DNA from: Sporosarcina cyprini
Lineage (GTDB): Bacteria; Bacillota; Bacilli; Bacillales_A; Planococcaceae
DNA: 64,000 nucleotides
Direction: 5' to 3'
Assembly: GCF_022048975.1 (NCBI RefSeq)
Contig: NZ_JAKMHX010000017.1
Span: 1-64,000 of the forward strand
Shown here: in pieces, positions 18,359 to 25,976 of the stretch
Numbering within the stretch: the stretch's first letter is position 1
How the letters are laid out: every line of letters starts with the position of its first letter
Made by a program: the position numbers and the translations under genes
Notes under the pieces: model-generated
Database searches by the model: none
What the model was told of the DNA's origin: nothing
Seen by the model: only the letters and a program-made list of their open reading frames with translations

Positions 18359-19627
18359 CTACTCAACCCGTTTCTGAATGTTTTTACAAGGTAATGCTAT
18401 AGTAAAGATGGTTCCCTGTCCATTCGACCGCACTTCTATCGTTCCCTCTAAAGATTTGATAATATCCTTAGCGTGGGAAAGACCAATTCCCGTCGCCGCC
18501 ACGCCTTGCTCATTGTATTTTGTCGTAAAACCGGGTTCAAAAATGATTGGCAGCAACTCTTCCGGAATGCCTTTCCCCGTATCCTGCACGCGAATAATGA
18601 GCTGGCCTTCATCAATTTCTGACGCAATTATAACCTGCCCTTCCGAAGGCAGTGCTTCCACCGCGTTTGCCACTAAATTATTGATGAGGGCAAGCAGTGC
18701 TGTCGCTGAATCCGTCTCCATATCTATCACGGAGTCCACTTGGAACGAAACTTGTTTACCAAGATATTCGGCGTATGTCCCGTTTGCCGTGACGACAAAA
18801 CGGAGCAGTTCCGACAACCGGTAGGTGTTTCTGCTGTCTGGCCGATTCAGTTTTGCCAGTCCTGTTAACACGCGCTGTGCATCCTTTTTCACTTCATGGA
18901 TTTCTTGGGCAATGGACAGTGCCTGCCTGCTGTAATCGACCAGTCCATCTGTTTTCAATTTCTGATACAGATCATGGCTTGCGAGTGTGACTTGTTCTAT
19001 ATGTTTCATCGACTTTTCAATATAAAGCGTTTCTGTATAAAGACCTGAACTCACTTCCATCATTTCTTGGATGCGCTTTTTTTGTTCATTCACTATCAAC
19101 GCACTGTAAAGCCCAATGGCAAAGTAATTCCGGATGATCGCCACTCCGATCAGCAATAACCATTCTCCCATGCCGAACGAATAATGCGCCACCCATATGG
19201 AGCGAATCAGGTGCTCCGCGGTGTTTCCCGTAAGTTCTACGAAAGCGGCCCATGCACCTAAACGCAAGGGGGACGTCTGGGGGAACTTGAATATGGCCAA
19301 GTGCAGACCTGCCGCATAGATGAAGTAGAAAGCGAAGGCAGGCAAATGCTCCCGCACACTTTCTGCAAGCTCCAGATGACCGGACATCCCGTCTCCTGCC
19401 ACCCGCAACAGAACGACAACAACCCCGGTCATGATTCCTGTCTGAATCAAAGACCGGGGAGGCCGAATGAGAATGTATAAGAAAAACGCAATGCTGCCCA
19501 GCCCGAAACGGAACAGCTCCCCATTAAACGGGATGACTTTAATTTCACTTGCAAAAGCCGTCAAGAAAGCAATGACAACCATCTGCATAATCTCTTTACG
19601 CCGGGTTGGCTGGGCATGGTTTCTCAT
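18359..19627 (-). CDS. glnK: GlnK-type sensor histidine kinase (YcbA family)
   Basis: This 422-residue kinase has about five to six hydrophobic segments in the first 190 residues. A dimerisation helix with H-box-like EIHEVKKDAQRV follows, then an ATP-binding domain with N box (LINNLVANAVEAL), G1 box (VQDTGKGIP) and G2-like GIGLSHAKDI. Layout and partner match B. subtilis GlnK (YcbA), a glutamine-responsive kinase. I chose the ATG at 19627 with AGGTG six bases upstream; an in-frame GTG at 19636 overlaps that site. The gene begins 24 bases after the MFS gene with no terminator, so a marR-like/MFS/glnK/glnL transcript is possible. Confidence 0.8.
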   Translation of the reverse strand: MRNHAQPTRRKEIMQMVVIAFLTAFASEIKVIPFNGELFRFGLGSIAFFLYILIRPPRSLIQTGIMTGVVVVLLRVAGDGMSGHLELAESVREHLPAFAFYFIYAAGLHLAIFKFPQTSPLRLGAWAAFVELTGNTAEHLIRSIWVAHYSFGMGEWLLLIGVAIIRNYFAIGLYSALIVNEQKKRIQEMMEVSSGLYTETLYIEKSMKHIEQVTLASHDLYQKLKTDGLVDYSRQALSIAQEIHEVKKDAQRVLTGLAKLNRPDSRNTYRLSELLRFVVTANGTYAEYLGKQVSFQVDSVIDMETDSATALLALINNLVANAVEALPSEGQVIIASEIDEGQLIIRVQDTGKGIPEELLPIIFEPGFTTKYNEQGVAATGIGLSHAKDIIKSLEGTIEVRSNGQGTIFTIALPCKNIQKRVE

Positions 19628-19651
19628 GTTGTTCACCTGTCCATCTTAAAC

Positions 19652-20833
19652 TTATTGCTTTGCTTCCATCGTACCTTTTCCACGTTTCCCGAACAACAAA
19701 ACAAAGACGAACAAGGAAAGAAGCACAACGGCAGTCAACGTCAAATACATGCCGCTATAGCCTGTGTGTGGGATGACCTGGCCTAAGAAATACGGGCCAA
19801 AACCGAAGCCGCAATCCAAAAAGATATAGAACGTGGAAGTGGCAACGCCGATTCGATCCATTTCAATCCCTTTCAAGGCGATGGCTTGGGCACATGATTG
19901 GAAGTTCCCAAAACCCAGCCCGATAATCGCACCTGCCGCAAGCAGCATGAAACCATTATGCGCTTGGCTCAGCAGCAATAGACCTCCAGCAAACAAGATC
20001 AATGCCGGATAGACGATAAACTTCGCACCCTTCTCATCCAAAAGCTTGCCTGAGAAAGGGCGTGACAGCAAGACAACGAACGCATACACGAGGAAGAAGA
20101 AGCTTGCCGCTTTTACGACATCAATTTCCTTCGCGTAGAACGAAAGGAACGAAAGAACACCTGAATAGGATAGTCCGACAAATAAAGTGATGACCGAAAT
20201 AGGCAATGCTCTTTTTTCGATAAACTGGGAATGGCTTTTTTCCTTCACCTGAACAGCAGCTGGTGCAGTTTCTTCTTCTCTGACGAAGAAAAACATGAGC
20301 ATATTGATGATACTCAACACGAGGCAAAGCCAAAAAATAACTTGGAACGGATAATGCTGGCTCATGAAAATTCCGAGGAATGGACCGATAGCTGTAGAAA
20401 GAACGGTACTCATACTAAAATAACCGATTCCCTCCCCGCGTCGGGTCGGCGGAATAATTTTCGCCACCATCGTACCGGTCGCAGTTGAGGCAAAGCCAAG
20501 CCCAACGCCATGAATTAAACGGGTTGCCAGAAGAAGAGGCAATGTTGCAGCGCCAAAATAAAGACCTGTACCAATTAAAAAAACTACTAATCCGATGAAT
20601 AGCAGTTTCTTGCTGCCGATTTTGGCAATTAAATTACCTGATCCGATCCTTGCGATCAATGTTCCGATAATAAAAATTCCCGACACGAGACCCGCTGTAC
20701 TCGTTGAAGCACCGAACTCCTCTGCAGCGTAAGGCGCAATGGTCACCATGAGTAAATACATGACAAGCATAATAAAGAAATTGATGATCGAAATAATAAT
20801 AAAATCCTTTGTCCATAAACTTTGTTTTTCCAT
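19652..20833 (-). CDS. MFS drug-efflux-type transporter
   Basis: This 393-residue protein has 12 predicted membrane segments. Between helices 2 and 3 it carries the MFS loop GNLIAKIGSKKLLFIG, and a helix 5 motif (STVLSTAIGPFLGIFMSQ) typical of proton-driven drug antiporters. It resembles YfmO/YwoG-type transporters of Bacillus. Substrate unknown. It lies 15 bases after the MarR-type gene on the same strand, the common layout of a repressor and the exporter it controls. Confidence 0.85.
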   Translation of the reverse strand: MEKQSLWTKDFIIISIINFFIMLVMYLLMVTIAPYAAEEFGASTSTAGLVSGIFIIGTLIARIGSGNLIAKIGSKKLLFIGLVVFLIGTGLYFGAATLPLLLATRLIHGVGLGFASTATGTMVAKIIPPTRRGEGIGYFSMSTVLSTAIGPFLGIFMSQHYPFQVIFWLCLVLSIINMLMFFFVREEETAPAAVQVKEKSHSQFIEKRALPISVITLFVGLSYSGVLSFLSFYAKEIDVVKAASFFFLVYAFVVLLSRPFSGKLLDEKGAKFIVYPALILFAGGLLLLSQAHNGFMLLAAGAIIGLGFGNFQSCAQAIALKGIEMDRIGVATSTFYIFLDCGFGFGPYFLGQVIPHTGYSGMYLTLTAVVLLSLFVFVLLFGKRGKGTMEAKQ

Positions 20834-20848
20834 CGACTCACTCTTTCG

Positions 20849-21274
20849 TTAGTTTAGATTTTCTTGGATGTTTTTCAAGACGGCCGTGGCGATTTCAATG
20901 TTTTCTGCAGGAACGCCCTTCAAAAAACCTTTATATAACGTATCCAGTTTCCCCATGATCTCATGGCATGCGGAGCTGCCGGATTCTGTCAATCGAATCC
21001 ATTTTTCGCGCTTGTCCTGCCCCGGACGCACTTCGATATATGTCAGCTCCTCCAAACGCTGCAGAATTTTGGTGACACTCGGTTTTTCCACCTGCTGCCT
21101 CGTTGCAATCTCTGCCGGCGTCATGTCGCCCTCTTGGAAAAGTAATTTTAGGATGGTCCACTGTGAATTAAATAATCTGTATTCCGCAAGGACGGCATTT
21201 ATTTCATTTAGCATCGGACGATGCACTTTGGCGTATTGCCCGAAAAACTGCAATTCCCTTGTTGTAATGTTCAA
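20849..21274 (-). CDS. MarR-family transcriptional regulator
   Basis: This is a 141-residue winged-helix regulator. The recognition region is MTPAEIATRQQVEKPSVTKILQRLEEL and the wing holds the conserved D-x-R-x-K-x-x of MarR proteins (GQDKREKWIRLTESG). It probably represses itself and the MFS exporter. The start is unclear. TTG at 21274 lies only two bases from GAGGAGG (21277-21283), while an ATT codon at 21268 would have the ideal spacing of eight. Palindromic half-sites (AGTTA/TAACT) lie just upstream at 21299-21325. Confidence 0.85.
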   Translation of the reverse strand: MNITTRELQFFGQYAKVHRPMLNEINAVLAEYRLFNSQWTILKLLFQEGDMTPAEIATRQQVEKPSVTKILQRLEELTYIEVRPGQDKREKWIRLTESGSSACHEIMGKLDTLYKGFLKGVPAENIEIATAVLKNIQENLN

Positions 21275-21298
21275 CGCCTCCTCATAATTAAAATCATT

Positions 21299-21325
21299 AG
21301 TTAGCCTAATTAACTATACTAGTTA
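21299..21325. promoter_or_regulatory. Candidate MarR operator
   Basis: AGTTA (21299-21303) and TAACT (21311-21315) form an inverted repeat with a 7-bp spacer. AGTTA recurs at 21321-21325, 22 bp after its first copy. The site is 25-50 bases upstream of the marR-like start, where autorepression would act. Confidence 0.5.
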
Positions 21326-21427
21326 ATCATAATTCAGTTTTATTGTCCAGTTTTAAATATTTCCTGTAGCAACCGTTAGTAAGCAATCCGCTGACGATAA
21401 ATCCAGATCTATTTCTATTCTTACCGG

Positions 21428-21491
21428 TTGACAAATTTTATTTATCGTATTATTTTTAACTTACTAATAGTTTCCTTAGGGAAACTTATTA
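21428..21491 (+). promoter_or_regulatory. Sigma-A promoter with MntR-like operator
   Basis: TTGACA (21428-21433), a 17-bp spacer and TATTTT (21451-21456) form a good promoter. The palindrome at 21465-21491 has core GTTTCC-TTAG-GGAAAC and outer arms TAATA/TTATTA. It covers the expected start site and resembles the Bacillus MntR box. It is nearly 500 bases upstream of mntA, with no credible gene between. Confidence 0.6.
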
Positions 21492-21917
21492 CTTTGCCTG
21501 AAGGAGTGATAGTCTTCTAACGTTTACGAAATTACGATATTGCACCCAGGGAAAAGCTTACTACTCTCCATTCAGCTTTTCACAAGTCACCATAATCCGA
21601 CATATAGTAAAGACAGTCATTACAAATGTGGAGGTCTTAGGTTTTTACCTCAAAAACAGCTAGGCAGTAACACCGGTTGGCTGACTGCCCCAAATACTCA
21701 TTCAGCAGTACCTTTCAAAGTGTTTCCCTGTCAGCGGCTTGATTCCTGTATAATGCCCACGCTTTTCGTTCTTGGTACAAAGCTTTCAATTCTGTTTCAA
21801 AGATGAGACCGGCCTTTCAGTAATGAAATATAAAAAGAAGCATCTACGTTCAGTCGTTTTGTGCTTCTTTGAAATTCGGAAAATAAATTTCCGCATTTCC
21901 GCCATGTAAATTTTTTT
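21492..21917 (+). other. Long non-coding leader or sRNA region upstream of mntA
   Basis: About 425 bases lie between two MntR-like operators. I see no coding sequence with a ribosome site. Two stem-loops can be drawn: GGCAGT/ACTGCC at about 21663-21690, and a 9-bp perfect stem AAAGAAGCA/TGCTTCTTT at about 21833-21872. Neither has a T tail. The conserved core of the yybP-ykoY manganese riboswitch was not recognised. Confidence 0.35.
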
Positions 21918-21947
21918 ATAGTATTTGTTGCACAAGGGAAACACTAT
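21917..21947 (+). promoter_or_regulatory. MntR-like operator over the mntA -10 region
   Basis: TATAGT (21917-21922) can act as a -10. It overlaps the palindrome at 21918-21947, whose outer arms are ATAGT/ACTAT and whose inner part is TTTG-...-GGGAAAC, like the Bacillus MntR box. It lies about 30 bases before the mntA start, where Mn-MntR would repress. Confidence 0.6.
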
Positions 21948-21973
21948 CACCATTGATTTTAGGAGGAACGGAA

Positions 21974-22915
21974 ATGAAGAAGAAGTACGGCGTATTATTA
22001 ATTGCCCTATTCTCAGCGCTGCTTATGTTAGGGGCTTGTGCAGAGAAAAAAGCGGATGAAGTGGACACGGAGGGTAAAATCCACATTGTGACGACGATCG
22101 CGCAAATCGCAGAGCCGCTTTCCATTATCGGAGGCGAGCATGTCGCTATAGAAAGCTTGATGGGTCCAGGCGTCGATCCGCATTTGTATAAGGCAACGCA
22201 GGGAGATATTAAGAAGCTGGAAAGCAGCGATATCGTGCTGTACAGCGGCTTAAATTTGGAGGGGAACCTGACAGAGGCCTTTGAGAAAATCGGCCAAAAG
22301 AAGCCCGTACTTGCCATTTCTGAAGCTATTCCAAAAGAAAAGTTATTGCATGATGAAAATGGAGCCATTGATCCACACGTCTGGTTCGATATTGAACTCT
22401 GGAAGATTTCAATAGAATCGGCGACCGAGGAGCTGAAGGCATATGCGCCAGATCATGCAGACGACTTTGAAGCAAATAAAGAGAAGTATTTTAGCGAACT
22501 GCATGACCTGCTTGAAGAATCCAAAGGAAAGCTTGCGGAAATCCCGAAAGAAAAACGGGTGCTCGTAACAGCTCATGACGCATTCGGTTATTTCGGCAGA
22601 GCGTATGACATTGATGTAGTCGGCTTGCAAGGGCTAAGCACAGAGGATGAAATCGGCATTTCGGACATTGACGATACGATTGCCATCCTGCTCGATTATA
22701 AAATCCCGGCGGTTTTTGTAGAAAGCAGCATTAACCAAAATTCCATCAAAGCCGTAATTGAAGGGGCTGGCAAAAAAGGGCTGGATGTCAAATTAGGAGG
22801 GGAACTATATTCTGACGCGATGGGTGACTCGGGTACGCTAGAAGGCACGTATATCGGTATGTACCGTCATAACATAACGACCATTCATAAGGCACTCTTA
22901 GGGGAGGGAAATTGA
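21974..22915 (+). CDS. mntA: Manganese ABC transporter, substrate-binding lipoprotein
   Basis: This is a 313-residue lipoprotein of the cluster A-I (TroA/PsaA/MntA) metal-binding family. The signal peptide ends in the lipobox LGAC with the acylated cysteine at 22. The four metal ligands of the family are visible as H in GVDPHLYKAT, H in IDPHVWFD, E in the GLSTEDEIG region and D in the GGELYSDAMGD segment. It captures Mn(II), possibly Zn, outside the membrane and passes it to MntC/MntD. The ATG at 21974 has AGGAGG eight bases upstream. The stop overlaps the start of the ATPase gene (TGATG). Two MntR-like boxes upstream support manganese as substrate. Confidence 0.9.
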   Translation: MKKKYGVLLIALFSALLMLGACAEKKADEVDTEGKIHIVTTIAQIAEPLSIIGGEHVAIESLMGPGVDPHLYKATQGDIKKLESSDIVLYSGLNLEGNLTEAFEKIGQKKPVLAISEAIPKEKLLHDENGAIDPHVWFDIELWKISIESATEELKAYAPDHADDFEANKEKYFSELHDLLEESKGKLAEIPKEKRVLVTAHDAFGYFGRAYDIDVVGLQGLSTEDEIGISDIDDTIAILLDYKIPAVFVESSINQNSIKAVIEGAGKKGLDVKLGGELYSDAMGDSGTLEGTYIGMYRHNITTIHKALLGEGN

Positions 22916-23643
22916 TGTCAGTCCTGAAAGTGGAAGACTTATCTGCTTCCTATCGAAAAAACAAAGTGTTATCTGATGTGAATTTTAATGTGAAACCCGG
23001 ATCATTGACCGGCATCGTCGGTCCGAACGGTGCGGGCAAATCAACCTTGCTGAAAGTGATGCTGGAATTGCATCCTTCGCTTTCGGGCAACGTTTCGTTT
23101 TTTGATTCGACGTTAGCAAAGACCAAAACGCGCGTCGGTTATGTCCCGCAACGTGGTTCTGTCGACTGGGATTTCCCGACGAATGCTCTTGATGTTGTGT
23201 TAATGGGACTGTATGGGAAAATCGGCTGGTTCAAGTGGCCGTCTAAACAAGATAAGGAATTGGCATTGGAATCTCTGGCTCAGATGGGAATGGCCGACTA
23301 TGCCGACCGCCAGATCAGCCAATTGTCAGGCGGCCAGCAACAGCGCGTCTTTCTAGCACGGGCACTTGTTCAGGATGCCGACCTCTATTTCATGGATGAA
23401 CCGCTGGTCGGTGTCGATGCGGCAACAGAGACGGCGATTATGACGACATTGAAACGCTTGAAATCTGCAGGCAAAACCGTCATGGTCGTCCATCATGATT
23501 TATTGACAGTAGAGGATTATTTCGACCATGTCATGCTGCTGAATCGAACGATCGTGGAATACGGGAAAACCGATGAAGTCTTCACGAAAGATAATGTCCA
23601 AAAGACATACGGTGGTTCCCTGCGCTGGATGAAGGAGGCGTAA
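22915..23643 (+). CDS. mntB: Manganese ABC transporter, ATP-binding protein
   Basis: This 242-residue ABC ATPase has Walker A GPNGAGKST, a Q loop in GYVPQRG, signature LSGGQQQRV, Walker B DLYFMDEPL and the switch histidine in MVVHHDL. The motif GYVPQRGSVDWDFP is characteristic of manganese/zinc importers. It powers uptake through MntC/MntD. I chose ATG 22915 with GGGGAGGG six bases upstream. It overlaps the mntA stop and the next gene's start (TAATG), so the operon is translationally coupled. Confidence 0.92.
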   Translation: MSVLKVEDLSASYRKNKVLSDVNFNVKPGSLTGIVGPNGAGKSTLLKVMLELHPSLSGNVSFFDSTLAKTKTRVGYVPQRGSVDWDFPTNALDVVLMGLYGKIGWFKWPSKQDKELALESLAQMGMADYADRQISQLSGGQQQRVFLARALVQDADLYFMDEPLVGVDAATETAIMTTLKRLKSAGKTVMVVHHDLLTVEDYFDHVMLLNRTIVEYGKTDEVFTKDNVQKTYGGSLRWMKEA

Positions 23644-24572
23644 TGATGCTGGACGTATTTTTATCTCCTAATGCCCAATGGGTTCTTTTCAGCACATTGA
23701 TTCTCGGAACGGCAGCCGGCATGGTCGGATGCCTGTCTTATTGGAAAAGGCAGAGTCTCATGAGCGACGCCTTATCCCACGCGGCACTCCCTGGAGTGGT
23801 TATCGCCTTTTCGATACTCGGGTACAAAAACCTGCCATTCATGATTTTCGGTGCAGCTGTCAGTGCATTTATCGGCGCTTGGCTCATCCAGTTGATCCGT
23901 TCCTCCAGCCGGGTGAAGGAAGATGCGGCCATGGGGCTTATCCTATCTGTCTTTTTCGGACTCGGCATTATGTTGCTGACAGTTGTCAGTCGAAAAGGCG
24001 GCGGGAATCAGGCAGGACTGGATAGCTTCATCTTCGGTCAAGCGGCTTCGATGGTGCGGACGGATGTTTATACGATGATGGCGGTCGCGATTGTGATCAT
24101 TGCTGTTGTCATTATCGGGTTCAAGGAATGGAAACTGTTCTTGTTTGATCCGGATTTTGCAAAAGGACTTGGCTTGTCGAACCGCCTCATGGATGGCCTC
24201 TATTTAGCGATGCTTGTGCTTGTGATCGTCATCGGCATCCAGGCGGTCGGCGTAATCTTAATGGCCGCCTTGCTCATTATTCCACCGGTCAGTGCCCATT
24301 ATTGGACTATGTCCTTCAAACGGATGCTTGTGCTTTCCGCAATTTTCGGCGGCGGCTCAGGTTTGCTCGGCACATTGATCAGTACAATGGGGAAAGGATG
24401 GCCGACCGGTCCTTTTATCGTCATTGCCTCCGCTTCCATCTTCCTCATTTCGGTAATAGCCGGCTCGCAGCGCGGTCTATTGGTCAGGGCTCTTCAATTA
24501 CAGCTGCAACGGAAGCAACATCGGCTGGAAAGCCGGCCCATCCCTCGCCAGCCCGTCAAGGAGGGTAAATAA
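23643..24572 (+). CDS. mntC: Manganese ABC transporter permease
   Basis: This 309-residue permease of the ABC-3 family has about eight membrane segments. The conserved stretches LSYWKRQSLMSDALSHAALPGVV and GVILMAALLIIPPVSAHYW match MntC/ZnuB-type permeases. Two ATG codons in tandem (23643 and 23646) could start translation. AAGGAGG lies four bases from the first and seven from the second, so the second may be preferred. The C-terminal tail of about 30 residues is basic and cytoplasmic. Confidence 0.9.
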   Translation: MMLDVFLSPNAQWVLFSTLILGTAAGMVGCLSYWKRQSLMSDALSHAALPGVVIAFSILGYKNLPFMIFGAAVSAFIGAWLIQLIRSSSRVKEDAAMGLILSVFFGLGIMLLTVVSRKGGGNQAGLDSFIFGQAASMVRTDVYTMMAVAIVIIAVVIIGFKEWKLFLFDPDFAKGLGLSNRLMDGLYLAMLVLVIVIGIQAVGVILMAALLIIPPVSAHYWTMSFKRMLVLSAIFGGGSGLLGTLISTMGKGWPTGPFIVIASASIFLISVIAGSQRGLLVRALQLQLQRKQHRLESRPIPRQPVKEGK

Positions 24573-24574
24573 CT

Positions 24575-25453
24575 ATGAGTTATGAAGGATGGATTTTACT
24601 GACCGCATCCTTAGTCGGCATTTCATGCGGCATTATGGGGGTCTTTCTCATTTTACGCCGGATGGCCATGATGGCGGATGCTATTAGCCATACTGTCCTG
24701 CTTGGCATTGTCACCGCTTATTTGATCACCCGTGAGCTGAGTGGATGGCATATGCTCGTTGGCGCAATTATTGCAGGGCTATTGACTGCCGTATTAGTGC
24801 AGTGGCTTCACTCGCTCGGCGTGCAGCAAGATGCCTCCATCGGCGTTGTCTTTACGACTTTGTTCGCTATCGGGGTCATCCTGATCGCAACGAAAACAGG
24901 AAATGTTCATTTGGATGTGCAACATGCCTTGATGGGCGAAATCACCTTTGTCCCTTGGCAGACGATAGAGGTTCCGCTGATTGGCGAAGTGCCCCAAGCC
25001 ACTTTCATCTTATGCATTGTCCTTGCGATTGTACTGGTGATGATTCTGGCATTTTATAAGGAATGGAAGATTACGACGTTCGATGCGGCGCTTGCGGCTA
25101 GTCTCGGTATTCCAGTCATGCTTATGCATTACGTCTTCATGACCCTTGTCTCGATTACGACTGTCGCATCCTTTGATGCAGTCGGTGCAATTATGGTCGT
25201 CGCCATGCTGATCACGCCAGCAGCCGCAGCTTACCTCTGGACCGATAAACTGTCGATCATGCTCGTTCTCAGCGCCGTCTTCGGCGTCCTATCCGCAATC
25301 GGCGGATATTACATCGCTTCGTGGATCGACACGTCCATTTCCGGATCTATGGCGTTCGCGACTGGCATTCTATTCCTGATCAGCTTTATCGGCTCGCCGC
25401 GTCATGGATTCATTTCCCGCTATATCCGTCCTGTCACACTGGCGAAGGAATAA
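24575..25453 (+). CDS. mntD: Manganese ABC transporter permease
   Basis: This 292-residue second permease of the ABC-3 family is homologous to the preceding one, with the family blocks LRRMAMMADAISHTVLLGIV and VGAIMVVAMLITPAAAAYLW. MntC and MntD presumably form a heterodimeric channel, as in B. subtilis MntABCD. An AAGGAGGGT site precedes the ATG, and the gene starts two bases after mntC. A strong terminator follows. Confidence 0.9.
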   Translation: MSYEGWILLTASLVGISCGIMGVFLILRRMAMMADAISHTVLLGIVTAYLITRELSGWHMLVGAIIAGLLTAVLVQWLHSLGVQQDASIGVVFTTLFAIGVILIATKTGNVHLDVQHALMGEITFVPWQTIEVPLIGEVPQATFILCIVLAIVLVMILAFYKEWKITTFDAALAASLGIPVMLMHYVFMTLVSITTVASFDAVGAIMVVAMLITPAAAAYLWTDKLSIMLVLSAVFGVLSAIGGYYIASWIDTSISGSMAFATGILFLISFIGSPRHGFISRYIRPVTLAKE

Positions 25454-25456
25454 AAA

Positions 25457-25494
25457 AAGATGGAGGGGACTTGTTCGAATCCCCTCCATCTTTT
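25457..25494. terminator. Bidirectional terminator after mntD
   Basis: A 10-bp stem GATGGAGGGG/CCCCTCCATC is followed by TTTT on the plus strand and by TTTTTTT on the minus strand. It can end both the mnt operon and the minus-strand gene at 25506. Confidence 0.85.
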
Positions 25495-25505
25495 CGTTTA
25501 TACGT

Positions 25506-25952
25506 TCATTGGCAAGCCGAGCCATCCGTTGCGCATAGCTCCTTATATGCGACCGCTTTTAGGGCCAGCAGCTCCTCTTCGGACAGGCGGCTTTGCAGCT
25601 TGTTCATCAATTGCTGCTGTTCTGCAGAAGTCATCCCGTTTCTTGCTTGGCTTTGCAGTTCATTGAGCTCGGACATATTGAACTTCTTTAGGAGAGCACG
25701 GGTCGCCTCTTCCTTCGTCTGGAAAGGCAACTTCGCCGGATCCGCATTCTTTCCTTCTTCAATGAACGCCCGCAATTCCGGATCGTTCTTCACTTCCTGC
25801 CTGATGGCATCCATCTGGCCGCTTGACTCCAGTTCCGTTGTCACCTTGTCCATCACCTGGTCAGCGATGAGATTTGTTCCAATAAAATATACACCAACGG
25901 CGAGAAGTCCCAATAAGATGACAGTGGCAATGAAAGCTTTTAGAAATCTCAT
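25506..25952 (-). CDS. Membrane-anchored protein of unknown function
   Basis: This 148-residue protein has one N-terminal membrane helix (about 7-27, FIATVILLGLLAVGVYFI) and a helical, charged outer domain. Two cysteines lie near the end (ELCATDGSACQ). The domain is rich in E, Q and K and probably alpha-helical. I recognise no characterised family. An AAGGAGA site precedes the ATG. It lies 24 bases downstream of the SNF2 helicase gene on the same strand, with no terminator between, so the two are probably cotranscribed. Confidence 0.7.
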   Translation of the reverse strand: MRFLKAFIATVILLGLLAVGVYFIGTNLIADQVMDKVTTELESSGQMDAIRQEVKNDPELRAFIEEGKNADPAKLPFQTKEEATRALLKKFNMSELNELQSQARNGMTSAEQQQLMNKLQSRLSEEELLALKAVAYKELCATDGSACQ

Positions 25953-25976
25953 ATCCGTTCTCCTTTACTGCTTCAT

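Noticed and set aside
21540..21806. 88-codon frame between the two MntR-like boxes
   Set aside because: It begins at a TTG without a ribosome site and its composition is not protein-like (many C, H, S and P, no coherent secondary structure).
21492..21917. yybP-ykoY manganese riboswitch
   Set aside because: The conserved riboswitch core could not be recognised by eye, and MntR-like operators already explain manganese control. A covariance-model search would settle it.
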